A DNA stretch of 27,652 nt from JAOTVV01 sp041602035 (GTDB taxonomy: Bacteria > Gemmatimonadota > Gemmatimonadetes > Gemmatimonadales > GWC2-71-9): assembly GCA_041602035.1 (NCBI GenBank), contig JBFIHA010000040.1, positions 1 to 27,652 of the forward strand, given 5' to 3'. Every line of letters starts with the position of its first letter. Position 1 is the stretch's first letter. The translations under genes and the position numbers were made by a program. Below are positions 1 to 7,479 of the stretch, piece after piece. The notes beneath the pieces were generated by a model. The model did not search any database and had not been told where the DNA came from. It was given only the letters and a program-made list of their open reading frames with translations.

Positions 1-1
1 C

Positions 2-187
2 GTGATCACGATCGAGCCGTGGGGGCCGAATCGCGAGCCGGAGATGCCCTGGTTGGCGCGGCCGTTCCTGCTGCAGCCCTATCGCAATCCGATCGGCGAC
101 GCGACCCCGGATCAGCCGCGGACCATCGAGTACCATCCGGAGCTGCTACCGACCGGCACCGCGACGATCCTCTCCGGAGGCGGCTAG
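2..187 (+). CDS. C-terminal end of an unidentified protein (5' end outside window)
   Basis: An open frame enters from the left edge and ends at a TAG at 185-187, giving about 61 visible residues rich in Pro and aromatic residues (for example EPWGPNREPEMPW near its start). Its codons end mostly in G or C, as in the confirmed genes here, so I read it as the tail of a real gene rather than chance. The stop overlaps the stop of the convergent cytochrome peroxidase by three bases. I do not recognise the family. The GTG at position 2 is probably an internal Val codon rather than a start. No function is proposed. Confidence 0.5.
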   Translation: MITIEPWGPNREPEMPWLARPFLLQPYRNPIGDATPDQPRTIEYHPELLPTGTATILSGGG

Positions 188-1380
188 CGCGGCGGCTCGA
201 GACCGCTGGGCACGCGGTCAGGAACCGGCACATCGGGCACGTCGGTGAGCGCGACGAGGAATGCCACGAGGTCCTCGATCTCCGCGTCGGTGAGGCGAAG
301 CGGTCCGAGCACGGGGTCGAGTCGGGCGCGGGGGATGTCGGGATGATCGCCGGCTCCACGATTGAAGAATTCGACCATCTCCCGAAGCGTGCCATAGGCG
401 CCGGCGTGCGAATACGGTGCCGTCACCGCCACGTTCCGCAGCGACGGCGTGCGGAACGCCCACCGGTCCCCTTCCAGGTGGGTGGCGTTCCAGCGGCCGA
501 AATCCTCGTGGGGGGTGAGCTGGAAACCGGGCCCTTGTTGACGAGCGCCCACCACGTGGAAATCGAAATCGCTGAACATTGGCCCGGCATGGCACTGCAC
601 ACACCCACCTTTCTCGTGGAACAGCACCAAGCCGCGCTTCTCTTGATCCGTGAGCGCGGCGGCATCGCCGGCCACAAAGCGATCGTACGGCGAGCGGTCC
701 CCCACGAGCGACCGCACGAATTGCGCGAGCGCCTGCGCCAGCGACACTGAATCGATGGGCGTACCGGCCGGATGGTCCGGAAACGCGGTTTGGAACAGCG
801 CGACGTACTCGGGAATGCGGCGTAACCGCTCCAGCAGGGAGTCGAGCGTGCTCTCGAGTGGCAGCGCTTCGGCGCGCATCTCGCTGAATTCGCGCTGCGG
901 AAGCGTGACGAGATTCTCCAGGCGTCTGATCCGCCCGTCCCAAAACAGGAACCCATCCGCCGTCTGGAAATCGCGAAACCGGTTGAATCCCACGTTAATG
1001 ACGGTGGGGCTGTTGCGGGCCTCGAACACCATGGTGGGATCGGTCAGCTGCCGTTCGGGCCCGAACCCGACACCGCTGGGCCCCGCCGGCAGCGCCCGGC
1101 CATCCGCCATGCCGAACCTGGGGAGATGGCACGTGGCACACGCCACATCTTTGGTCGCGCTCAGAATCGGATCGAAAAACAGCAGGCGGCCCAGCGCGAT
1201 GCGATCGGGATTCGCTGCGTTGTCCGTGGGGTGCACCATGACGGGCAACGGCTCGAGTCCGAATCGGTCGACGAGATCGAGGCGAATCACCCCGGTCCCG
1301 TCACCGGCACAGCCCACGAGACTTGCCGCGACGGCTACCGTGAGGTAGCTCCGAGCAGAGGGTACGAAAACGTTCGGCAC
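184..1380 (-). CDS. Di-haem cytochrome c peroxidase / MauG-like lipoprotein
   Basis: 398 residues. A short hydrophobic leader ending in LVGC (Cys24) looks like a lipoprotein signal, so the protein is probably anchored in the periplasm. Two c-type haem sites are visible: CATCH at 81-85 and CVQCH at 260-264. The conserved stretches of the bacterial di-haem peroxidase/MauG family follow: RNSPTVINVGFN around 122-133, FWDGR at 146-150, FRTPSLRNV at 309-317 and PYSHAGAYGTL at 322-332. Family members reduce H2O2 with electrons from small cytochromes or copper proteins, or oxidise a partner protein. The sequence does not decide between these. The start is a GTG with a GGAGAG-like ribosome site about 10 bases upstream. 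It is divergent from the hydrolase set at 1451, with only 70 bases between them. Confidence 0.92.
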   Translation of the reverse strand: MPNVFVPSARSYLTVAVAASLVGCAGDGTGVIRLDLVDRFGLEPLPVMVHPTDNAANPDRIALGRLLFFDPILSATKDVACATCHLPRFGMADGRALPAGPSGVGFGPERQLTDPTMVFEARNSPTVINVGFNRFRDFQTADGFLFWDGRIRRLENLVTLPQREFSEMRAEALPLESTLDSLLERLRRIPEYVALFQTAFPDHPAGTPIDSVSLAQALAQFVRSLVGDRSPYDRFVAGDAAALTDQEKRGLVLFHEKGGCVQCHAGPMFSDFDFHVVGARQQGPGFQLTPHEDFGRWNATHLEGDRWAFRTPSLRNVAVTAPYSHAGAYGTLREMVEFFNRGAGDHPDIPRARLDPVLGPLRLTDAEIEDLVAFLVALTDVPDVPVPDRVPSGLEPPR

Positions 1381-1450
1381 GGTCGATCGGCTCTCCGGCC
1401 ATCAAGTTGGCGTCATCGGACGGGGGCCACAAGTCACGACAGGAGGTCCA

Positions 1451-2503
1451 ATGATGCGGAAACGTACGCTGGTCCTGGCGTTCGGACTGGTCGGGGTCGG
1501 GCTGCCGGTCGCTGCCCAAGAGGAAGCGTCCGTCGAGCGAGTGCAACGGCTCCTCGAGCGTCATGTCGAGAGCCTGAACCACGAAATCGATGTCCTCAAC
1601 CGCCGCATCGACGATATCATGTTCTTCCAGCGTCTCGGAGACGTGGCGGAGATCGACATCGTGCGCCTCACGGGACCGCCGCTCCGCCATCAACCGAACC
1701 CGACAGCGCAGAATGCGGGAAATCCATTCCGGTTCACCGCCTACGTGTTCATACCCAAGAATCTGGATCGGTCCAGGAAACAACCCCTGATCGTGTTCCC
1801 CCATGGTGGCGTACACGGCCACTTCACGACCGGCGCGACCAACGTGCTGCGTGAGATGCTCGCCCAGGGCTACACGGTCGTGGCACCCGAATACCGAGGC
1901 AGCATCGGCTACGGCCGCGGGACCTATGAGGCGATCGATTACGGCGGGCTGGAGATTGAAGATTCGTACGCCGCGAGAAACTTCATGCTGGAGAACTATG
2001 AGTTTCTCGACGCCGGTCGGGTCGGCATCGTGGGATGGAGCCATGGTGGGCTCCACGCCCTCATGAACATCTTCGAACACCCCGATGCGTATGCGGCCGC
2101 CTACGCCGGCGTCCCGGTGAGCGACCTGATCGCCCGGATGGGCTACAAGAGCCAACGCTACCGCGATCTCTACTCCGTGGAGTACCACATCGGGAAGACC
2201 GCCGAGGAGAACGTCGAGGAGTACCGCCGCCGCTCACCGTCGTGGAATACGCACAAATATCGCGGTACACCGCTCCTCATCCACACGAACACCAATGACG
2301 AGGACGTGAACGTGCTCGAAGTGGAGCGGCTCATTCAGGCGCTCAAGGCCGGGGGAAAGACAGGCTTCGAGTACAAGATCTATCAGGACGCGCCCGGCGG
2401 GCACAGCTTCAATCGCCTGGACACGAAGCTGGCCCAGGAATCTCGGCGCGAGATCTGGCGGTTCCTCGCTCCGCGATTGCGGCCGGAGCGGCCGGTGCGG
2501 TAG
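1451..2503 (+). CDS. Exported alpha/beta hydrolase, prolyl oligopeptidase (S9) type
   Basis: 350 residues with a signal peptide (MMRKRTLVLAFGLVGVGLPVAAQ), so it acts in the periplasm or outside. A stretch of about 75 residues with coiled-coil-like character (25-65) precedes the catalytic alpha/beta-hydrolase domain. Visible motifs are the oxyanion-region HGG at 118-120, PEYRGSIGYG at 146-155, the nucleophile elbow GWSHGG with Ser197, an Asp at 283 or 285 in TNTNDEDVN, and His318 in PGGHSF. This order matches the S9 peptidase C-terminal domain, but the beta-propeller of classical prolyl oligopeptidases is absent. It may therefore be an acyl-peptide hydrolase-like enzyme or an esterase. AGGAGG at 1441-1446 supports the start, with ATG codons at 1451 and 1454. 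The TAG stop is the first element of an 8-bp repeat array. First gene of a four-gene co-directional set. Confidence 0.85.
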   Translation: MMRKRTLVLAFGLVGVGLPVAAQEEASVERVQRLLERHVESLNHEIDVLNRRIDDIMFFQRLGDVAEIDIVRLTGPPLRHQPNPTAQNAGNPFRFTAYVFIPKNLDRSRKQPLIVFPHGGVHGHFTTGATNVLREMLAQGYTVVAPEYRGSIGYGRGTYEAIDYGGLEIEDSYAARNFMLENYEFLDAGRVGIVGWSHGGLHALMNIFEHPDAYAAAYAGVPVSDLIARMGYKSQRYRDLYSVEYHIGKTAEENVEEYRRRSPSWNTHKYRGTPLLIHTNTNDEDVNVLEVERLIQALKAGGKTGFEYKIYQDAPGGHSFNRLDTKLAQESRREIWRFLAPRLRPERPVR

Positions 2504-2542
2504 GCGGTTAGGCGGTTAGGCGGTTAGGCGGTTAGGCGGTTG
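2495..2542 (+). repeat. Tandem 8-bp repeat array (GGCGGTTA)
   Basis: Four perfect copies of GGCGGTTA run from 2503 to 2534, a fifth with one change follows (2535-2542), and a degenerate copy (GTGCGGTA) precedes at 2495-2502. The array begins inside the last codons of the hydrolase gene and supplies its TAG stop. The unit length is not a multiple of three and each unit carries a TAG across the junction, so the array holds a stop in all three forward frames within 24 bases. A related array of the same period lies at 3994-4057. Confidence 0.95.
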
Positions 2543-2597
2543 AAACGTGTAGTGCGTTGCGGTAGCTGAAGCCACCCTGGATTAGGAAGGACACGCC

Positions 2598-4010
2598 ATG
2601 ACGCGAAAATGGCATGTCGTAGCGGTGATCCTGGCACTCCTCCCTTCGCTGTCGTGGGGGCAGGAGCGTGGTGACATCGCCATCGTCAATGGGCGGGTGA
2701 TGGATCCGGCGAGCGGGCTGGACGCGATCCGGACCGTGCTGGTGCGTGGCGACCGGATCGTCGCCATCACCCCCGGGCCGGTGGTCGCGGATCGTACGAT
2801 CGACGCCACAGGGCTCGTGGTGGCCCCGGGATTCGTGGACATTCTCGCCCGGATCCGACCGCTTCAGGAGCCGCAGCGCTACAAGATCAAGGACGGGGTC
2901 ACCACCGTGGTCAGCATGCACGGTGGACCGGTGGATGTGGCGGGTTGGTACGCTGCGTTCGATGCCGACGGGGCCGCGGTCAACTACGGCACTGCGGTCG
3001 GGCACCCCGACGTCCGCGAGGCCGCTGGTGTCACCGATCCCTACCGGCCCGCGTCGCGAACGGAACGCAAGACGATGCGCCGCGTGGCTGCGGAGGCACT
3101 CGCCGCAGGCGCTGTGGGCATCGGGTTCGGGATCAACTACACGCCGGGAGCCTCGTACGAGGAGATCGTCGACTTGTTCGCCGTGGCGGCGGCTCACGAC
3201 GCGCCGGCCCACGTGCACTCACGGTACAAGGGGTCCGTGTTTCCGGAGACGATCGTGCAGTCCGTGCAAGAGGTGATCGCCGCTGCTGCCGTAACGGGGG
3301 CGCGGGCCCAGGTCGTCCACCTCGCCTCGTCGGCCATCGGCTCCATGGAGGCAAGCCTCGAGATGATCGCCGGTGCCCGGCGGAACGGGATCGACATCAT
3401 GGCCGACATCCATCCCTACTTGGCCAACAGCACTCGGCTGGAATCGGCCCTCTACGATCCGGGATGGGAGGAGCGGTTCGGCGGAGTGACGGTCGACTCG
3501 ATCATGCTGGTCGACACCGGCGAGCGCCTGAACGCCGAGACATTCGCGTATTGGCGGAAACGCGGCGCCACGATCGTCACCTTCTTCATCCCGAGGGACG
3601 AGATGCTCATGGCCCTGGCCGATCCGAACGTGATGATCACGAGCGACGGCGTCATCGTGGATGGGAAGGGTCATCCACGGGGCGCAGGCGCCTTTACTCA
3701 CGTCCTGGGCCGACTGGTGCGGGAGGAGGAACACCTGTCACTCATGGAGGCCCTGCGCAAGATGACCATCATGCCCGCCGAGCGGCTCGAGCGATCTGTG
3801 CCGGACATGACGCAGCGCGGTCGTCTGGCCATCGGCGCCTTCGCCGACATCACGGTATTCGATCCGACCACGGTGATCGACCGGGCGACGTATCTCGAGT
3901 CCGCACAGTACGCCCAGGGCATGCGCTACGTGCTGGTCAATGGCCAGCTCGTGCTGGATGGTGGAGAGTTCGTGGAGGGGGTGCGGCCGGGAAGGGCGGT
4001 AAGACGGTAG
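2598..4010 (+). CDS. Exported amidohydrolase, D-aminoacylase-like, with degenerate metal site
   Basis: 470 residues with a signal peptide ending near WGQ (19-22). It has the composite domain of the amidohydrolase superfamily: the opening strand IAIVNGRVMDP (27-37), ATGLVVAPGFVD (70-81), and the closing GAFADITVFDP (413-423) and VLVNGQLVLDGG. The closest family I recognise is N-acyl-D-amino-acid deacylase. The usual HxH metal pair after PGFxD is replaced by DILARIR, and the Cys ligand position in GVTTVVxGNCG reads SMHGG. His207 (HSR), His241 (VVHLAS) and Asp350 (TSDG) remain. Activity may be altered or mononuclear, or the protein may bind rather than cleave. AGGAAGGA at 2584-2591 supports the ATG. 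The last codons and the stop lie in a repeat array. It lies 94 bases after the S9 hydrolase. Confidence 0.82.
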   Translation: MTRKWHVVAVILALLPSLSWGQERGDIAIVNGRVMDPASGLDAIRTVLVRGDRIVAITPGPVVADRTIDATGLVVAPGFVDILARIRPLQEPQRYKIKDGVTTVVSMHGGPVDVAGWYAAFDADGAAVNYGTAVGHPDVREAAGVTDPYRPASRTERKTMRRVAAEALAAGAVGIGFGINYTPGASYEEIVDLFAVAAAHDAPAHVHSRYKGSVFPETIVQSVQEVIAAAAVTGARAQVVHLASSAIGSMEASLEMIAGARRNGIDIMADIHPYLANSTRLESALYDPGWEERFGGVTVDSIMLVDTGERLNAETFAYWRKRGATIVTFFIPRDEMLMALADPNVMITSDGVIVDGKGHPRGAGAFTHVLGRLVREEEHLSLMEALRKMTIMPAERLERSVPDMTQRGRLAIGAFADITVFDPTTVIDRATYLESAQYAQGMRYVLVNGQLVLDGGEFVEGVRPGRAVRR

Positions 4011-4057
4011 GGCGGTAAGACGGTAGGACGGTAGGACGGTAGGACGGTAGGACGGTA
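3994..4057 (+). repeat. Tandem 8-bp repeat array (GGACGGTA family)
   Basis: Eight contiguous 8-bp units run GGGCGGTA, AGACGGTA, GGGCGGTA, AGACGGTA, then four GGACGGTA. The first two units are still coding (the final residues AVRR of the amidohydrolase) and the third begins within its TAG stop. The array ends 26 bases before the ATG of the gamma-glutamyltransferase. Unit length and the CGGT core match the array at 2495-2542, but the units differ (GGACGGTA against GGCGGTTA), so the two arrays are related and not identical. Confidence 0.95.
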
Positions 4058-4083
4058 GGTGTGCTTTGCGGGGGAGATGGGAT

Positions 4084-5754
4084 ATGACGGTGCCGAGGTG
4101 GTCGTTGCTGGGTGTGGTGCTGGGGGGCGTGGTGGCGGGGTGTGGATCGGAGCGTGCGGTCGAGCATCCCGCGTACGCGGCGGATCAAGTAGTGCGGTCC
4201 CACCAGGGGATGGTCGTGAGCGGCTCGCCGCTCGCGACGGCGGTTGGCGTCGCGATACTCGAGCAGGGCGGCAACGCCGTCGATGCCGCCGTGGCCACGG
4301 CGTTTGCCCTCGGAGTGGTGGAGCCGACGATGTCCGGTATCGGTGGTCGCACCCAGATGCTGATCCGTACCCCATCGGGCGCGTTCGTGGGCATTGACGG
4401 GACCACCGAGGTGCCTATGGCAGCGCCGCAGATCCCGCTCACCGGCGACGACGCATACGGGTATGCCACCGTCGGCATTCCCGGGACTGTGGCGGCCCTG
4501 AGCGAGGCACATCGGACGCACGGTGCGCTGTCGTGGGCTCTCGTGGTGGCGCCTGCCGTTGCGCTCGCCGACACCGGCTTTCCGCTGGCCGTCGACGAAG
4601 CCGAACGCATCGCCGCGGTGGCGGACCGGCTTCAGGAGTTCGAGGGCTCCGCACGGCACTTCCTCAAAGAGGTTGGCACGCCATACGCGGCCGGTGAGCG
4701 ATTCGCGCAACCCACGCTCGCCCGGGTGCTCCGAGCCATCGGGAGCGACGGCCCGGACGTATTCTATCGTGGATGGATCGCCGACAGCATTGCGGCCGAT
4801 ATGGCCCGGCACGGCGGGTTGCTGGCTCGACACGACCTGGAGCGTTACACAGCTCACTCGAGCACGGTGGTGCACGGCTCGTATCGCGGGTTCGAGCTGG
4901 TCGGTACCTATCTCCCAGCGTCCGGCGCCACCACGATCGAGGCCCTCCACATCCTGGAGCAGTTCGATCTGGCTCACCGGGCCGGGACCGCCGAGTGGGC
5001 GGCACTGGTGGCGCAGGCGTTGTTGGTGAGCTTCACCGACCGCACCGCGGACCTCGGACCACCCGACGAGCACGCCCGAACCCTGGTGTCGAAGGAATGG
5101 GCGGCAGAGCGCGCTGCTGACGTGACCGACCCGGGCGCCGTGCCCGTTCCCGCCGTGGCTGCCGGTCTGGCTCTCCACTCCTCGACGGTCACGGAGAGCG
5201 ATCACACCACCCATCTCTCGGTGGCAGATGGCCAGCGTGGGTTCGTTGCTCTCACCCAGTCGCTGGGCCCGAGCCTGGGATCCAAGGTGGCCAGTGCCAA
5301 CCTCGGGTTTCTCTACGCAGCGACGATGGGCTACCTGGGCGCACTGGCGCCGGGAGATCGCCCGTTCTCGTCCCAGTCACCACTCATGATCCTCGACGAG
5401 GACGCGCCGGTCTTCGCGCTGGGCGCGGCGGGCGGGCGGCGCATCATCTCCGCCATCGTCGCCGTGGTGAGTCGCCTGATCGACGAGCGGCTCCCCCTAG
5501 CCGACGCAATGGCTGCTCCGCGCCTGCATCCGACGACGGATACGATCTACGTCGAGGTCCGCGACGGCGCGGCCTGGACGGAGACCGAGGTCGCCGACCT
5601 ACGAAGCTTCGGCTTCGCGGTTTCGCCACGTTCTTCCCCTCCCTACTTCGCCAGGCTCCACGCGATCGGGTTCGATCCCGGTCCGGGCGAGTTCACCGGT
5701 ATTGCCGACACGCGCTGGAGCGGCAGCGCGGGAGCACCGCGGAGGAAGCCATGA
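4084..5754 (+). CDS. ggt: Gamma-glutamyltransferase (Ntn hydrolase) lipoprotein
   Basis: 556 residues from the ATG at 4084, which has GGGGAG seven bases upstream. A TTG further upstream in frame is less likely. The leader ends at GVVAGC (Cys20), a lipoprotein signal. The family opening is clear: SGSPLATAVGVAILEQGGNA (46-65), DAAVATAFALGVVEP and SGIGG (84-88). The self-cleavage site is DHTTHLSV, with Thr375 expected to become the new N-terminal nucleophile, and GAAGGRRI (448-454) matches the C-terminal glycine loop. Such enzymes remove the gamma-glutamyl group from glutathione or gamma-glutamyl peptides. One oddity is that the segment usually reading DFRExAP, whose Arg binds the substrate carboxylate, reads DGTTEVP (105-111). 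The stop overlaps the start of the next gene as ATGA. Confidence 0.92.
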   Translation: MTVPRWSLLGVVLGGVVAGCGSERAVEHPAYAADQVVRSHQGMVVSGSPLATAVGVAILEQGGNAVDAAVATAFALGVVEPTMSGIGGRTQMLIRTPSGAFVGIDGTTEVPMAAPQIPLTGDDAYGYATVGIPGTVAALSEAHRTHGALSWALVVAPAVALADTGFPLAVDEAERIAAVADRLQEFEGSARHFLKEVGTPYAAGERFAQPTLARVLRAIGSDGPDVFYRGWIADSIAADMARHGGLLARHDLERYTAHSSTVVHGSYRGFELVGTYLPASGATTIEALHILEQFDLAHRAGTAEWAALVAQALLVSFTDRTADLGPPDEHARTLVSKEWAAERAADVTDPGAVPVPAVAAGLALHSSTVTESDHTTHLSVADGQRGFVALTQSLGPSLGSKVASANLGFLYAATMGYLGALAPGDRPFSSQSPLMILDEDAPVFALGAAGGRRIISAIVAVVSRLIDERLPLADAMAAPRLHPTTDTIYVEVRDGAAWTETEVADLRSFGFAVSPRSSPPYFARLHAIGFDPGPGEFTGIADTRWSGSAGAPRRKP

Positions 5755-7391
5755 TGGCACTGTGCGCTGGGCGACGGCGCCGGCCACGACGCCGAGACAC
5801 ACCGTGGACGGCATTCGGGCGCTGCGCGGTGACGGGTCTCTTCCTGACGGTGACCCTTCACGTCGCTCCGGCGGCGGCACAGCAGACGGCGCCGTACGAC
5901 ATCCTGATCGTGAACGGCCGCGTCCTGGACGGCACTGGGAACCCGTGGTACCGGGCCGACATCGCCGTGAGCGGTGACCGCATCGTGGCGGTCGGGGACC
6001 TGTCGGGTGCGACGGCGACACGAGTCATCGACGCGAACGGCCTCTATGTGGCGCCCGGATTCATCGACGTGCACACCCATGCCGGTCGAGGTCTCGCCAC
6101 GCCCGAACTGAGCCACGCCGAGCCATTGCTCGCGCAGGGGATCACGACCGCGCTGCTCAATCCCGACGGGGGCGGCCCGGTCGATCTGGATCGGCAACGG
6201 GACGACCTGCTCCGCGACGGTCTCGGCGTGAACGCCGCGTTGCTCGTGCCGCACGGCTCGATTCGTCGAACGGTGCTCGGCATGGACGATCGCGCCCCGA
6301 CTCCCGAGGAGCTCGCGCGCATGAAGGACTTCGTGCGGGCCGGCATGGAGGCGGGCGCGTTCGGCATGTCGAGCGGGCCGTACTACGCGCCGGGGAGCTT
6401 TGCGACGACCGAAGAGCTGATCGAGCTGGCGAAAGTGACGTCGCCGTTCGGCGGCGTCTACACGAGCCACATCCGCGACGAGGCCGACTACAGCATCGGC
6501 GTCGTCGCCGCCGTCGACGAGGTAATCCGGATCGCGCGCGAGGCTGGCGTGCGCGGGGTGGCAACCCATCTCAAGGCGCTGGGACCCCACGTCTGGGGAT
6601 TCAGTGCAGCGTTGGCGACGCGGATCGAGCGGGCCCGGGCAGACGGCGTGGAGGTGTTTGCCGACCAGTACCCGTACACGGCGTCGGCGACAGGCCTCAC
6701 GGCGGCGCTGGTCCCCCGGTGGGTGCAGGCGGGGGGCGAGGACTCCCTCCTACAGCGGCTGGCAACCCCATCGGTGCGGACGCGGATTCGTGCGGCGATG
6801 GTGGAGAACCTCGCCCGCCGAGGCGGAGCCGACCGGATCCAGTTCCGTTCCCACGATGCCGATCGATCCATCGAGGGCCGCACGTTGGCGGCGGTCGCTG
6901 CCGAACGGGGGCTCGAGCCGGTGGATCTCGCTCTCCGGCTCGTCGAGGCCGGCGGCGCGGGCATCGTCTCGTTCAACATGAGCGACGCCGATGTGGAGCA
7001 CCTCATGCGCCAGTCCTGGATGATGACGTCGTCGGACGGCGACCTCGTCCCGATGGATCGGGGCGTGCCCCATCCCCGGATCTACGGGGCGTTCCCGCGC
7101 AAGATCCGCGTGTACGTGGTGGAGAAGGGCATCATCGACCTCGCCAACGCCGTGCGGAGCATGACGACGCTCCCGGCAACGGTGTTCCGAGTCTCCGACC
7201 GCGGGGCCCTCCAGGTCGGGATGGCTGCCGACATCGTGGTGTTCGATGTGGGGCGGGTCACCGACCACGCCACGTATGCGGACCCGCACCGGCTGAGCGA
7301 GGGGATGGTGTACGTCGTGGTGAACGGGCAGGTGACAGTGGATGACACGAAGATGACCGGTGTGCGTGCCGGCCAAGTGCTCAGGCGCTAG
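5751..7391 (+). CDS. Exported N-acyl-D-amino-acid deacylase (D-aminoacylase family)
   Basis: 546 residues. An Arg-rich N-terminus is followed by a hydrophobic segment and a cleavage-like AAAQQ at 41-45, so export is likely. The amidohydrolase hallmarks are intact: ILIVNGRVLDGTG (51-63), PGFIDVHTH with His108 and His110, His240 in YTSHIRDE, His273 in ATHLKALG, Asp429 in SSDGD, and the closing GMAADIVVFD. The family removes the acyl group from N-acyl-D-amino acids, using zinc. The Cys that normally sits in the GVTTVVxGNCG motif is replaced, the segment reading GITTALLNPDGG with Asp139. The ATG overlaps the gamma-glutamyltransferase stop (ATGA) and GGAGGAA precedes it, so the two genes are almost certainly translationally coupled. 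A role in releasing D-amino acids from wall- or peptide-derived material is inferred. Confidence 0.9.
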   Translation: MMALCAGRRRRPRRRDTPWTAFGRCAVTGLFLTVTLHVAPAAAQQTAPYDILIVNGRVLDGTGNPWYRADIAVSGDRIVAVGDLSGATATRVIDANGLYVAPGFIDVHTHAGRGLATPELSHAEPLLAQGITTALLNPDGGGPVDLDRQRDDLLRDGLGVNAALLVPHGSIRRTVLGMDDRAPTPEELARMKDFVRAGMEAGAFGMSSGPYYAPGSFATTEELIELAKVTSPFGGVYTSHIRDEADYSIGVVAAVDEVIRIAREAGVRGVATHLKALGPHVWGFSAALATRIERARADGVEVFADQYPYTASATGLTAALVPRWVQAGGEDSLLQRLATPSVRTRIRAAMVENLARRGGADRIQFRSHDADRSIEGRTLAAVAAERGLEPVDLALRLVEAGGAGIVSFNMSDADVEHLMRQSWMMTSSDGDLVPMDRGVPHPRIYGAFPRKIRVYVVEKGIIDLANAVRSMTTLPATVFRVSDRGALQVGMAADIVVFDVGRVTDHATYADPHRLSEGMVYVVVNGQVTVDDTKMTGVRAGQVLRR

Positions 7392-7479
7392 CGGCCGCGT
7401 GCAACATATCGCCGGCGTCAGGTGTCTCAGAAATGAGTCCGATCGCGATGTCCCCAGATCCCTCCGCGGGGGTTACTCG

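Noticed and set aside
1334..1349. Small inverted repeat GCTACC/GGTAGC
   Set aside because: It lies inside the N-terminal coding region of the di-haem peroxidase and is only six bases per arm, so chance is likely.
2495..4057. Possible CRISPR array
   Set aside because: The units are 8 bp with no spacers, so these are simple tandem repeats.
3937..5214. Minus-strand frame ending in a PTVLPSYR repeat protein
   Set aside because: The repeats come from the 8-bp DNA array and the rest is antisense to the gamma-glutamyltransferase.
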